DNA from: Rhodanobacter sp. 67-28
GTDB taxonomy: Bacteria; Pseudomonadota; Gammaproteobacteria; Xanthomonadales; Rhodanobacteraceae
NCBI GenBank assembly: GCA_001898415.1
Contig: MKTU01000040.1
Location: 1-52,060, forward strand
Length of the DNA: 52,060 nt
Reading direction: 5' to 3'
Shown here: piece by piece, positions 15,464 to 24,068 of the stretch
How positions within the stretch are numbered: the first letter of the stretch is position 1
Layout of the letters: every line of letters starts with the position of its first letter
Notes under the pieces: generated by a model
The model's input: the letters and a program-made list of their open reading frames with translations, nothing else
Databases searched by the model: none
What the model was told of the DNA's origin: nothing
Position numbers and translations under genes: made by a program

Positions 15464-16840
15464 TCAGTCCTCCGGGCTGTAGAGAATTTCGACGCGACGG
15501 TTGCGCGCCCGGTTGGCTGGCAGGTCCGGCGGCAGCGCGATCGGCTGCGACGAACCGGCACCGCTGGATTCGAGCCGCCCGGCGTTGTCGATGCCCTCGC
15601 TGAGGATCTGCACCACGGAACGCGCGCGCGCCGCCGACAACGCGTAGTTGTCCTTGAACTTCAGCGAGTGAACCGGCTGGTCGTCGGTATGGCCAACCAC
15701 CACCACCCGGCCCGGTACCTGGTTCAGCGCCGCGGTGATCGCGTGCAGCATCGGGATCTGCCGCGCTGTCACCTCGGTACCGCCGGAGGCGAACATCGCC
15801 GGTGCATCGAGCCGCACCAGCGCCGAGCCGTCGGGCTTCTCCTCCACGGTCAGCGCGCCGGCCTGCTCCTGCGGCGCCAGCAACTGCTTGAGACTCTTGC
15901 GCTCGACCTTGGGCTGGGTCTGGCGCAGCCGCGACTCGTCCGGCGGCACTGCGCTGCGCAAGCCGATCTGCGCCACCTGCGCGCTGACCGGCGAGGACAA
16001 CTCGTTCAGGCGGGTGTAGAAGTACAGGAACGCGCCCAGCAGGATGCAGGCGCCGGCCGCCACGATCACCCACAGTGGCACGTAGCGCACCAGCGGGTTG
16101 CGCCGGTCCTCGATGCCCTTCCAGTGCGGTGCCAGTTCGTCCGCCGCCGGCGGACGCTGCGCCTTGATGCGCCGGTAGAGCTCCTCCTGGATGTCGGCCA
16201 GCTTGGCGCGGCCGTCGGCCTCGATCTGGTAACGCCCGCCGAAACCGAGCGTGAGGCAGATGTACATCAGTTCGATCAGGTCGATGTGGCGCGAGAAATC
16301 CGCGCACAGGCGATCCAGGATCAGGAAGAACTTCTCGCCACCGTACGATTCGCCGTGGAAGGCCACCAGCAGCGTCTTGGCCGCCCAGCCGCTCTGCCCG
16401 CCCCACGGCGTGTTCATCACCGCCTCGTCGAGCGTGGTGCACAGCACGTAACGCGCGGCGGTGATGGTTTGCGCCGCAATGCCGGCGGCTTGCGCGTTGC
16501 TCTCGAACTGGCGCACCTGGGCGATGACCTGCTCGCGCAGGCGCGCCGCGTCGGGCTGTGACGCGCTGTTGCGCAACTGCACCGACAACAGCAGCAAGGG
16601 GCTGGCCGCCTGAACCAGGGTATTGAGCCCGGCACCCAGGAAATCGCCGATTGCGGCCGCGGGAACCTGTGCGTGACCCGCCGCCGGCCGTGCCGGCGCG
16701 GCAGTCGGCCGGGTGGCGGGAAGCGCTGCGGGAACAGGAGCGGGCGCGGGGGTCGGCGCAGCCGGTGCAGGTGCGCCGCGCGGGCGGACTATGGTCCGGT
16801 CCTGCTGCGGATCGTCGTCGTGGGGACCATTGCTGCTCAT
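15464..16840 (-). CDS. tssL: T6SS membrane-complex protein TssL (IcmH/DotU) with C-terminal OmpA domain
   Basis: 458-residue inner-membrane protein that binds TssM and anchors the T6SS. Residues 8-20 hold an acidic stretch and the motif DRTIVRP with T16. A Pro/Ala linker runs to about 60, the cytoplasmic DotU domain covers about 65-245 (YVLCTTLDEAVMNTPWG at 131-147), there is one TM at 254-275, and an OmpA-type peptidoglycan-binding domain spans about 333-456 (VVVVGHTDDQPV, NRARNRRVEI). This is the extended TssL form that carries its own cell-wall anchor. Start: ATG 16840 with a GAG-rich site just upstream and the tssK stop 4 bases before it; an alternative at 16897 lies within tssK. Confidence 0.95.
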   Translation of the reverse strand: MSSNGPHDDDPQQDRTIVRPRGAPAPAAPTPAPAPVPAALPATRPTAAPARPAAGHAQVPAAAIGDFLGAGLNTLVQAASPLLLLSVQLRNSASQPDAARLREQVIAQVRQFESNAQAAGIAAQTITAARYVLCTTLDEAVMNTPWGGQSGWAAKTLLVAFHGESYGGEKFFLILDRLCADFSRHIDLIELMYICLTLGFGGRYQIEADGRAKLADIQEELYRRIKAQRPPAADELAPHWKGIEDRRNPLVRYVPLWVIVAAGACILLGAFLYFYTRLNELSSPVSAQVAQIGLRSAVPPDESRLRQTQPKVERKSLKQLLAPQEQAGALTVEEKPDGSALVRLDAPAMFASGGTEVTARQIPMLHAITAALNQVPGRVVVVGHTDDQPVHSLKFKDNYALSAARARSVVQILSEGIDNAGRLESSGAGSSQPIALPPDLPANRARNRRVEILYSPED

Positions 16841-16844
16841 GCGC

Positions 16845-18179
16845 TCAACCTCGGATCGCCCAGAGTTGCAGGTCGAGACCGGCGAACTCGCCGCCAAAAT
16901 GGAACGCGATGCCGCCCGACGTCTTCAGGCTCCGCCACATCGGCGAATTCTTGTCGAACTCGAAATACAGGTAGCCGGAGTTGTACGGAATCTGCCGCGG
17001 CGCCACCGGCATCGGCGCCACCGGGATGCCCGGCAGCTGCAGGTTCACCAGGTCGCGGATCTTCTCCACCGGACCGATCTTCGACTGCGCCGGCAGCTGG
17101 CGGCGCAAGTCTTCGGACTTCAGGTCCGCCTTCGCCGCCAGCACGAAGGCTGCGGTATCGATCAGGCTCAGGTCCGGCACCACCGCCACCCACACGCCGA
17201 ACTTGCGCTGCTGCATCGGGATCGGGATCGCAGTCTGCTCCATCACCGCGCTGAGGCTGGTGCGCAGCGCCGCGATCAGCGGCTCGAAGCTCGCGTACAG
17301 CGCCTCGTGGCGGTACGCCGGAAATGCCGGGGGACGCTTGCCGGCAGCGGTGAAAGTGGCCAGCTCGCCGGCCATCTCGGCCAGCACCCGGTAGAAATCC
17401 TCCGGATGCAGGATCGGCGCGGCACAGAGGTGCGCGATCAGCGGCTGATAGCGGTTGACCACCTGCAGCAGCAGGAAGTCGGCGATCTCGGCGGCGCCGC
17501 CGCGATCGGTGACCGCCACGCGGCTGGCCAGCGCCTCGCCGCGCTGGTGCAGCAGGCCCAGCAGTTCGGACAGAAACGTGCTCAACCGCGACGCGGCCTG
17601 GCAGCTCAGCACCGTCGGCATGAACGCCTCTTCCAGGATCACCCGCCGATCGGAGCGGCATTCGACGATGCGCGCCACCGGAATCTGCGCCAGCCCTTCG
17701 AGCGGTTGCGACTGCGGCAACAGCCGGCTGTTGAGCCCGCCCACCTCCAGCACGGTGAGCCCGTCGACGCTGCCGGAGGCATCGCGCACCTCGGTCTCGC
17801 GCACCCGATAACGGAACAGCTTTTCCGCCGGCGCCTCGGGCCGGCCGCTGTCCGGCTGCGCCGGCGAGCGCAGCGGCAGGGTCAGGAAGACGGTCTGGTC
17901 GCGCCAGTTGTCGTTGACGTCCAGCGCCAGCGGCAGCGGATCGTCGCCGGGCATGTCGAACGGCGTGCCATCGGGAAACACACCACGCGCGCGCTTGATG
18001 CCGAGCTTGCCGATCGCCAGCAGGTCGGTTTCCAGCTCCAGTTCGGAGAAGCCCCAGGTGTAAGGACGCAGGCTGCCGGCGCGCAGTTCGACGAAACGCT
18101 CCAGGTAACGCTCCTGCTGCTGCAGGTGCTGCGGGCGCAGGAACAGCCCCTCACTCCACACAACCTTGTTGTTTTCCAT
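16845..18179 (-). CDS. tssK: T6SS baseplate protein TssK
   Basis: 444 residues, the usual TssK length. TssK trimers connect the baseplate to the TssJLM membrane complex. The N-terminus ENNKVVWSEGLFLRPQHLQQ is the family signature, and the C-terminal part has the YLYFEFDKNSPMWRSL block. The ATG at 18179 is chosen because the family signature begins there; the open frame extends upstream to 18341 without similarity. It is the first of a tight run: tssL begins 4 bases after its stop. The baseplate partners TssE, F and G are not in the window. Confidence 0.95.
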   Translation of the reverse strand: MENNKVVWSEGLFLRPQHLQQQERYLERFVELRAGSLRPYTWGFSELELETDLLAIGKLGIKRARGVFPDGTPFDMPGDDPLPLALDVNDNWRDQTVFLTLPLRSPAQPDSGRPEAPAEKLFRYRVRETEVRDASGSVDGLTVLEVGGLNSRLLPQSQPLEGLAQIPVARIVECRSDRRVILEEAFMPTVLSCQAASRLSTFLSELLGLLHQRGEALASRVAVTDRGGAAEIADFLLLQVVNRYQPLIAHLCAAPILHPEDFYRVLAEMAGELATFTAAGKRPPAFPAYRHEALYASFEPLIAALRTSLSAVMEQTAIPIPMQQRKFGVWVAVVPDLSLIDTAAFVLAAKADLKSEDLRRQLPAQSKIGPVEKIRDLVNLQLPGIPVAPMPVAPRQIPYNSGYLYFEFDKNSPMWRSLKTSGGIAFHFGGEFAGLDLQLWAIRG

Positions 18180-18380
18180 GCGTCGCGCTGCCCCTGTCAG
18201 AAGTTCCCCCGGCTGCGCTGCCGGGATATGCCGCGTCGACCCGCTGTCGCCGACCGACGCTGCATGGAAAAACATCCGCGTCCGTGGCGCCCCCGGCGCC
18301 CGGAAATCCGTCGAGAAAGAGCGGCCCTGCCCTTCCTGCACCCCATCGAACGCGGCGCGTCCGCAATCGCCATGTACCCG
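18180..18380. other. Spacer between fha and tssK
   Basis: 201 bases. No convincing promoter, terminator or small gene was found. Its size relative to the tight spacing downstream suggests that tssK starts a separate translational block. Confidence 0.4.
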
Positions 18381-19721
18381 CTAGCGATGCGTTGCCTGCC
18401 GCATTCTCCGCGCCGATTTCAGGCGTGACAACTGTTCTTCGTACGCACGCGCGAACTCGTCGCCGAACAGGCGCCGGAAACAATCGTCCGGGTCCTTGTT
18501 CAAGCCTTCGAAATGCTCGCGATATCTTTCCCAGTACTTGCCCTTGCCGGCGAACGCCGAACGCTTGGAGCCGCCATCGGCCTCCTGCTCGAAGCGATCC
18601 GGGTTGAAATGCACCAGCAACGACTCGAATGCCGCCCGCACGCCTGCCAGCATCGCCATCTGGTGACAGCGGATGTCGTCGAAGGCATCCTCGAACGCCG
18701 CGGTGCCGGACATGAAGGCGCCGCCGCTGGGCGCCATGATCTTCTGCAGCGCCTCCTCCGGGTTGGGCGCGAACTTCAGCGGGTTGTTCTCCGAGCGCTG
18801 GATGATGGTGACCGGCAGCCGGAACGTGTTCTTGATCTCGGCGCGCGCACGCAGCACGTCCATCACGCCGTCGACCACGACGCGGAAGATCTCGTCCACG
18901 CCGGCCGGCAAGGCGTGCGACCCGGTGGCCTCGGCGCGATCGACCGCGGCCATCGGCATCGGCGCGGCGGGCATCACGCGCGGCGCCGCGGCGACCGGCG
19001 CCGCCGCCACAGGCGGCACCGGCGCGGAGAAGTCGCCCATGGTCAGGTCCCAGTTCTCCGGGAGCTGGTTGGCCTGCCGCTGCTCGTTGGTCATCGGCGG
19101 GTGGAAATGATCCTGCGTGCTGGCGGTGTGGTTCCAGCTGGCGCTGGCATTGCCGGTGGTGGCACCAGACAGCAGTTCGGAAGCGGGATCGCCCGGGCCG
19201 AGGAAACTCAGCGGGTCCAGCGCACCACCGACACCGACCGCACCGGGGATCAGGTCGGCATCGGCCGGAATCGTGTTCGGCGAGGGCTGCGGCGGCAGCG
19301 ACGCCATCGGCGACGACAGCCCGAAATCCAGCGGGTCGATGTCGGCACCGATCGCGGCGGAGGTCGGCGGCGCCAGCAGGTCGGGCGGCGGGATCGTGGC
19401 GCCGGCATCGCCCAGGTGCACTTCCACCTCGAAGGTGTCGATCAGCAGGCGATCGCCGTCGGTCAGCGCGGAGGGTTCGCCCTTCACCAGCGGCGCACCG
19501 TTGAGCAACATGCCGTTGGTGCTGCGATCCTCGATGAAGTAGATGCCGTTGAGGTAGCGCACCATCGCATGCACGCGCGACACGCCCGAGGCGCCGAGCA
19601 CCCAGTCGCAATCCTCGGAACGACCGATGCTGCCGCCGACGCCCGCGAACGTCCCGCTGCTGCGGCTGCCGAATTGGGCAGCCTGATGACCGGCAACGGC
19701 GAGGATCAGGCTCTGCGACAT
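18381..19721 (-). CDS. FHA-domain protein of the T6SS (TagH/Fha/ImpI)
   Basis: 446-residue cytoplasmic scaffold that recognises phosphothreonine. The FHA domain occupies about residues 25-100 and keeps the conserved binding residues: GRS at 33-35, SRVHA at 48-52 and TNG at 68-70. A Pro/Ala-rich linker follows, then the type VI-specific C-terminal domain (about 265-440, containing AFEDAFDDIRCHQMAMLAGV and the FGDEFARAYEEQL block). The ATG at 19721 is preferred over a TTG at 19748. In characterised systems Fha is bound or phosphorylated downstream of PpkA; the matching kinase, phosphatase and candidate ligand TssL are encoded in the same cluster. Confidence 0.93.
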   Translation of the reverse strand: MSQSLILAVAGHQAAQFGSRSSGTFAGVGGSIGRSEDCDWVLGASGVSRVHAMVRYLNGIYFIEDRSTNGMLLNGAPLVKGEPSALTDGDRLLIDTFEVEVHLGDAGATIPPPDLLAPPTSAAIGADIDPLDFGLSSPMASLPPQPSPNTIPADADLIPGAVGVGGALDPLSFLGPGDPASELLSGATTGNASASWNHTASTQDHFHPPMTNEQRQANQLPENWDLTMGDFSAPVPPVAAAPVAAAPRVMPAAPMPMAAVDRAEATGSHALPAGVDEIFRVVVDGVMDVLRARAEIKNTFRLPVTIIQRSENNPLKFAPNPEEALQKIMAPSGGAFMSGTAAFEDAFDDIRCHQMAMLAGVRAAFESLLVHFNPDRFEQEADGGSKRSAFAGKGKYWERYREHFEGLNKDPDDCFRRLFGDEFARAYEEQLSRLKSARRMRQATHR

Positions 19722-19833
19722 CGGTTTGCTCGAGTGTTCCCTGGTCAAGGTGAATCAGCCGGCGCCGCGCACGATGGATTCCATCCACGTCCCGACCGGG
19801 CTCGCCGTCCGGCCTGGCTGCTGACTGTTCGCG

Positions 19834-19852
19834 AAAAACCACGGCTCCGTGG
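19834..19852 (-). terminator. Candidate weak intrinsic terminator upstream of fha
   Basis: On the minus strand the palindrome CCACGGAGCCGTGG (19839-19852; 5-bp stem, 4-base loop) is followed by TTTTT (19834-19838). The stem is short, so termination may be partial. It would separate the paar/vgrG unit from fha and tssK. Confidence 0.4.
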
Positions 19853-19930
19853 ATCGGTCGCCGCCACGCGCGAAGCGCGTGATCGGAACTGCCGGCATGG
19901 CCTGACTGACGCGCGGAAACCGTCCGCGCC

Positions 19931-19959
19931 ATCGTATCGTCCCGAGGTGCAGCGGGCAA
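19931..19959 (-). promoter_or_regulatory. Candidate sigma70 promoter for fha
   Basis: TTGCCC (19954-19959), 17-base spacer, TACGAT (19931-19936). Each hexamer matches 4 of 6. It lies upstream of the weak terminator at 19834-19852, so the call is tentative. Confidence 0.25.
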
Positions 19960-19982
19960 GCCGCGAACGCGCGCGACCGGCC

Positions 19983-20525
19983 TCAGGCTCCCGCCGCGCC
20001 GTCGCCGTTGAGCAGGCTCAAGGCCGGCTTGATGAAGGCGGCGCGACGCGCGGCGAAGGTATCGACATCCAGCGCCGCCAGCATGTTGATCGCGGCCACC
20101 ACCGCGCATGCCGTGAGATGGTCGGCCGGCGGCACCGGCGCCTCCTGCGTGGCGGGCGCGAGACTGCCGCCGGACCAGCCCGCGGCAGCGGCGACCCAGG
20201 CGCCGGCGGACTTGTAACCGCCTGCGGTGGCGAACTCGAACGCCGCGCGGCGATTGCTCTCGTTCGGCTCGCGCACCCACTTCTCGGCCAGCGAGGCGCC
20301 GGCGCGGTCTTCCGCATCGAGCGTCTGGTCGCGTGCGCACTGGCACAGCCATGCCACGGCGTAGCGCTTGGGCAGCATCCGCGCCAGCAGTTTCAGCGCA
20401 TCCTGCACCTGGCCGGCCTCGACCAGCGCCTGCACCGCCGCGTGCGCGGTCATCTCCGGCCGCAGCAGCGCACTGGCCGGCTCGGACAACTCCATCTGGA
20501 TCGATGCCTGCATCACGGATGACAT
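19983..20525 (-). CDS. Small T6SS-cluster protein of unknown function (DUF6931-like)
   Basis: 180 residues, mostly helical and Ala-rich, with no signal peptide and no TM helix. It contains DALKLLARMLPKRYAVAWLC followed by QCARDQ and later EPNESNRRAAFEFA, GYKSAGAWVAAAAGWSGGS and HLTACAVVAAINMLA. This layout resembles the DUF6931 proteins that sit next to T6SS fha or vgrG genes; that family name is from memory and not checked. It starts 11 bases after the vgrG stop, so it is probably co-expressed with vgrG. No catalytic motif is recognisable. It may be an adaptor or accessory subunit (inference). Confidence 0.75.
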   Translation of the reverse strand: MSSVMQASIQMELSEPASALLRPEMTAHAAVQALVEAGQVQDALKLLARMLPKRYAVAWLCQCARDQTLDAEDRAGASLAEKWVREPNESNRRAAFEFATAGGYKSAGAWVAAAAGWSGGSLAPATQEAPVPPADHLTACAVVAAINMLAALDVDTFAARRAAFIKPALSLLNGDGAAGA

Positions 20526-20536
20526 CTGTGCGCCCT

Positions 20537-22498
20537 CTAGCCGATCATGATGATGCCGCCGGACAACTGCGCCATGGCGTCGCCCTTGAGCGACAGCATG
20601 GTGCCCTTGACCGTGGTCGCACCGCTGCTGGAAAACTCCGCCGAGGCACCGGCCTTGGCCGCCACCGTGGCGTCGCCGTCGATCTTGACGCTCACGCCCT
20701 TGATGCTGACGTTCACGCCCTTGATGTCGATGGCGCCGGATGACTTCATCACGATGCTCGCCGCACCGGTCACCAGCTCGATCTCGGTGCCCGCGCTGAG
20801 CTTGAACTTCTGCCCGATGGTGGTCGTGCCGTTGCCGGTGACGTCAAGCTTGTCGTCCTTGCCCACGGTGGTCGTGCGCTTGCCCGTGACGTCCTCGGTC
20901 TGGTCGTTCTTGACGGTCATCTTCTCGTCGTGGTCCACCGTCACGACACGGTCGTTCTCCACTTCCACATGCATGTCCTTCTGCGCATGCATGAAGAAGT
21001 CTTCGCTGCCCTTCTTGTCCTCGAAGCGAAGCTCGTTGAAATCCTCCGCGCCGCCGCCCTTGTGGCTGCGGCTCTTGATGCCGCTCTGGGTCATGTTGTC
21101 GGGCAGCGTGTACGGCGGCATGTTGTCGGCGTTGTAGACGCTGCCGATCACCAGCGGCCGGTCCGGATCGCCTTCGAGGAAGCTCACCACCACTTCCTGG
21201 CCGACGCGCGGGATGTTCACCGCGCCCCAGTTCTTGCCGGCCCACGAGGAGGCCACGCGCACCGGACAGGAGATGTGGAAGTTTTCCTTGTCCGGCTTGT
21301 TCCAGTGGAACGTGACCTGGATGCGGCCGTACTTGTCCACCGAGATGTCTTCGGCGGTGTCGCTGCCGGAGACCACCGCGGTCTGCAGGCCGACGATGCC
21401 GGGCTTGACCGCGGTCGGCATGCTGCGAAACGGCTGGCGACTCTGGATCGCCGAGAAATGGCAGAAGAACTGGTTGCTGCCCTGCACGCCGGAGACCTCG
21501 GCGGCATTCTCGATGTGCACGGTGGAGCCGACCACGAGGTATTCCTGGTTCAACTCCGCGCGCGGGAACTTGGTCAGCTTGAACAGCGCGCCGGTCAGCA
21601 CGCCGCAGACGTTGGTCGCGCCGGTGCAAAGCGACTGCGCGACGTTGATCGCCTCCAGCCGAACCTGCGCGTAATGCTTGCCGGCGGCGGCGGTCAGGTG
21701 GTCGCCGGGGTAGTCGAACGAATCGAGCTTGGGCACCCGATGGTTGCCGTCGGCGTTGCTGATCGACTCGAACCCCAGCAGCGACTTCTTCGGGTCCAGC
21801 GGGTCGTAGTCGGTCAGCGAATACTTGATCGTCTGCACCGAACGCGCGGTGCTGAACTCGGTGATCGCCGGCTCGCTTGACGCCTTGCTGGTGCCGGTCT
21901 GCGGCCGATACGGCAATTCGTCGAAGCCGCCGGTGGCTCCGTGCGCACCGAGCGAATCGGCCAGCACCATCGTGTGCACGCCATCACGGTGCTGGAAGAA
22001 ATAGTAGATGCCCTCCTGCTCCATCAGTCGGCTGATGAAGTTGAAGTAGCTCTCGCGGTACTGCACGCAGTAATCGCGCTCCGGGTAGTCGCCACTCAGG
22101 CTCAGCTTGACGTCGCTGTAGCCGATTTCGGCGAGCACGTCCTTGACGATCGTCGGCACGGACTTCTTGAGATAGATGCGGCAATCGATCTTGTGCAGCA
22201 GCAACCAGGGCTTCGGCACCAGGGTCAACGCGTACTCCGCCTGGCGCTTGCCGGAAAAGCTCTCGAACCCCGTCTGCGAAATCTCCGCCACGATGCCGTT
22301 GAAATGCCGGGTGTAGTCGCCGGTGTCGAACGTGACGGTCATCGAGCTGCCCAGCAACGGCAGCAGCGCAACTTCGCCATCCTTGCTGAGTACTTTGAGG
22401 TTGTACGAAAACAGCTGCCCCAGTTGTTCGCTGCCGGAAAAGCTGGCTGGTTGCAGCTTGTCACCGAGATCTGACTTCAGTGTCATTTGATGCGGCAT
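20537..22498 (-). CDS. vgrG: T6SS spike protein VgrG (TssI)
   Basis: 653-residue puncturing protein. Residues ~1-380 are the gp27-like base (QLFSYNLKVLS, CVQYRESYFNFISRLMEQEG). An OB-fold gp5-like part follows (VTFHWNKPDKENFHISCPVR, WGAVNIPRVGQEVVVSFLEG, PDRPLVIGSVYN). The C-terminal 170 residues form the beta-helical needle with DV/TVG repeats and stop at ...AQLSGGIIMIG. No extra effector domain follows, so this is a plain rather than an evolved VgrG. The ATG has an excellent GGGGGAGG ribosome site. With the PAAR gene encoded upstream it should build the complete spike. Confidence 0.95.
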   Translation of the reverse strand: MPHQMTLKSDLGDKLQPASFSGSEQLGQLFSYNLKVLSKDGEVALLPLLGSSMTVTFDTGDYTRHFNGIVAEISQTGFESFSGKRQAEYALTLVPKPWLLLHKIDCRIYLKKSVPTIVKDVLAEIGYSDVKLSLSGDYPERDYCVQYRESYFNFISRLMEQEGIYYFFQHRDGVHTMVLADSLGAHGATGGFDELPYRPQTGTSKASSEPAITEFSTARSVQTIKYSLTDYDPLDPKKSLLGFESISNADGNHRVPKLDSFDYPGDHLTAAAGKHYAQVRLEAINVAQSLCTGATNVCGVLTGALFKLTKFPRAELNQEYLVVGSTVHIENAAEVSGVQGSNQFFCHFSAIQSRQPFRSMPTAVKPGIVGLQTAVVSGSDTAEDISVDKYGRIQVTFHWNKPDKENFHISCPVRVASSWAGKNWGAVNIPRVGQEVVVSFLEGDPDRPLVIGSVYNADNMPPYTLPDNMTQSGIKSRSHKGGGAEDFNELRFEDKKGSEDFFMHAQKDMHVEVENDRVVTVDHDEKMTVKNDQTEDVTGKRTTTVGKDDKLDVTGNGTTTIGQKFKLSAGTEIELVTGAASIVMKSSGAIDIKGVNVSIKGVSVKIDGDATVAAKAGASAEFSSSGATTVKGTMLSLKGDAMAQLSGGIIMIG

Positions 22499-22552
22499 GT
22501 CCGTCCTCCCCCAACGGTCCCGACGGCATGGGCCGGCAAACCAGTCCGGGTA

Positions 22553-22582
22553 TCATACGTCTGGCCTGTTTGGGGAGTCCAT
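22553..22582 (-). promoter_or_regulatory. Candidate sigma70 promoter for vgrG
   Basis: TGGACT (22577-22582), 18-base spacer, TATGAT (22553-22558), in the 112-base spacer upstream of vgrG. Matches are 4/6 and 5/6. The transcript would start about 50 bases before the ATG. Confidence 0.45.
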
Positions 22583-22610
22583 TGGCGCCCTGCGGCGCTT
22601 GCGCGCCACT

Positions 22611-23990
22611 TCAATTGCCGTTCGCGGCGGGCTTTTGCGCCAGCACCACCCAGCCGGCCACCGGCCTGCCCAACTCCTTGCGCAGCGAATCCGCGCTGAT
22701 CGACGGATCGGGAAATCCGGCGGCGGACAGCACGCGTTCGACGCACCCGCGCGTGTGCCGATAACGTCCGCTGGCGGACAGCTCCAGACGATCGCCTTCG
22801 CCGTCCAGCACCTCGAGCGTGAAGGCCAGCCAGCCGCCCGGGCGCAACGCGTGATGGGCGGCCGACAGCACCGGCACCAGGTCGCCGAAATAGATCAGGG
22901 TGTCGGCGGACAGCACGACATCCCAGACGGGCGGGCTCGCGCGCAGCCACCCGGCCAGTTCCGCCTCCACCAGCTCGTCGTAACCACCGCGCTGGCGCGC
23001 CTTTTCCAGCATGCCGCCGGACAGGTCCACGCCCACCAGGCGCTGCGCATGCGGTCCGATCAGCGGCCCGCACAGACCGGTGCCGCAACCGGCATCGAGC
23101 ACGTCCAGCATGGCCTGCGGCGCACCGAGACGATCCGCCAGCGCGCCCACGAGCACCTGCGGCGCGCGATAGTTGAGGTTCTTCAGCAGCATCTCGTCGA
23201 AGCTTGCGGCGAAGCCGTCGAACACCTGGCGGACATAAGCGTCCTCCGCGCGTGCAGGCGCCGCCTCGCCGCCGCACGCGGCCAGCATGTGCCGCGGCAC
23301 CGGGTTGTCGGGCTCGCGCGCCATCCAGTCGCGATAGACCTCGATCGCCTCGCCGCTGCGGCCGAGCATGTACAGCGACACGCCGAGCGCATCACGCGCG
23401 CGCAGGTTCCGCGGATCAAGCTGCGATGCACGCGTGAAGCAGCGCACCGCTTCCTCCACGTCTTCGATCTGGTTGATGTGCCGACGGCGGAACATGCCCA
23501 TCAGGTAGTGCGCGTGGCCCAGTTGCGGCTCCTGCGCCAGGAAGCGGGCGTAGATCTCGCCGGCGTCGTCCACGCGGCCCTGCGCCTCAAGCACCAGGGC
23601 CAAATTGCTCAGCGCGTCGTGGTGCCGCGGCTGGTGGCCGAGCGCGCGCCGGTAGCAGGCCTCGGCCTCGGCCAGCTGGCCGCACTCCTTGTGGATGTTG
23701 CCCAGGTTGTTGTGCGCATCGGCATGCTGCGGGGTCGCGCGCAGCGCCATGCGGATCAGCCGGATGCCTTCCTCGCTGCGGTTGCGCTGGTGGCACAGCA
23801 CGCCGAGGAAATGCAGGGCATCGGGTTGCCCGGATTGTCGCTGCAGGACCTTGCCGTAGAGCGCCTCCGCCGCGTCGAGCTGGCCGTCGCGATGCGCGGC
23901 GATCGCGTCGCCCAGGGTGGCCAGCACACCGGCAGCCAGCGCACTGCCGTGCGGCCGGCGTCGGCTTCGATCCGACGAAACACGCTTCAA
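22611..23990 (-). CDS. TPR-repeat protein fused to a SAM-dependent methyltransferase, in T6SS spike operon
   Basis: 459 residues. Residues ~25-230 are tandem TPR units (for example HADAHNNLGNIHKECGQLAE and RHHDALSNLALVLEAQGRVD). Residues ~255-455 are a class I methyltransferase with motif I LDAGCGTG at 298-305, an acidic VDLS at 321-324 and a FTLEVLDGE segment. No signal peptide is seen. It lies between paar and vgrG. TPR-methyltransferases of this architecture have unknown substrates; a role in modifying or folding spike or effector proteins is only inference. Start is TTG at 23990 with AAGGGGG a few bases upstream; no better ATG exists nearby in this frame. Confidence 0.85.
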   Translation of the reverse strand: MKRVSSDRSRRRPHGSALAAGVLATLGDAIAAHRDGQLDAAEALYGKVLQRQSGQPDALHFLGVLCHQRNRSEEGIRLIRMALRATPQHADAHNNLGNIHKECGQLAEAEACYRRALGHQPRHHDALSNLALVLEAQGRVDDAGEIYARFLAQEPQLGHAHYLMGMFRRRHINQIEDVEEAVRCFTRASQLDPRNLRARDALGVSLYMLGRSGEAIEVYRDWMAREPDNPVPRHMLAACGGEAAPARAEDAYVRQVFDGFAASFDEMLLKNLNYRAPQVLVGALADRLGAPQAMLDVLDAGCGTGLCGPLIGPHAQRLVGVDLSGGMLEKARQRGGYDELVEAELAGWLRASPPVWDVVLSADTLIYFGDLVPVLSAAHHALRPGGWLAFTLEVLDGEGDRLELSASGRYRHTRGCVERVLSAAGFPDPSISADSLRKELGRPVAGWVVLAQKPAANGN

Positions 23991-24068
23991 GTCGCCCCCT
24001 TGCCACGCGCAGTCGCGTCCGGCACAAGCCCCGTCCGCCGCGGACGGGATACCGGAACCGAACGACGT

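Noticed and set aside
11547..15482. Plus-strand open frame of 1311 codons opposite tssM/tagF
   Set aside because: Shadow frame with biased composition; the minus-strand genes have all expected motifs and signals.
15459..16442. Upstream extension of the tssM frame, suggesting a TssL-TssM fusion
   Set aside because: That stretch overlaps tssL in another frame and has no TssM-like sequence; a GTG with GGAGGA at 15458 gives a normal TssM.
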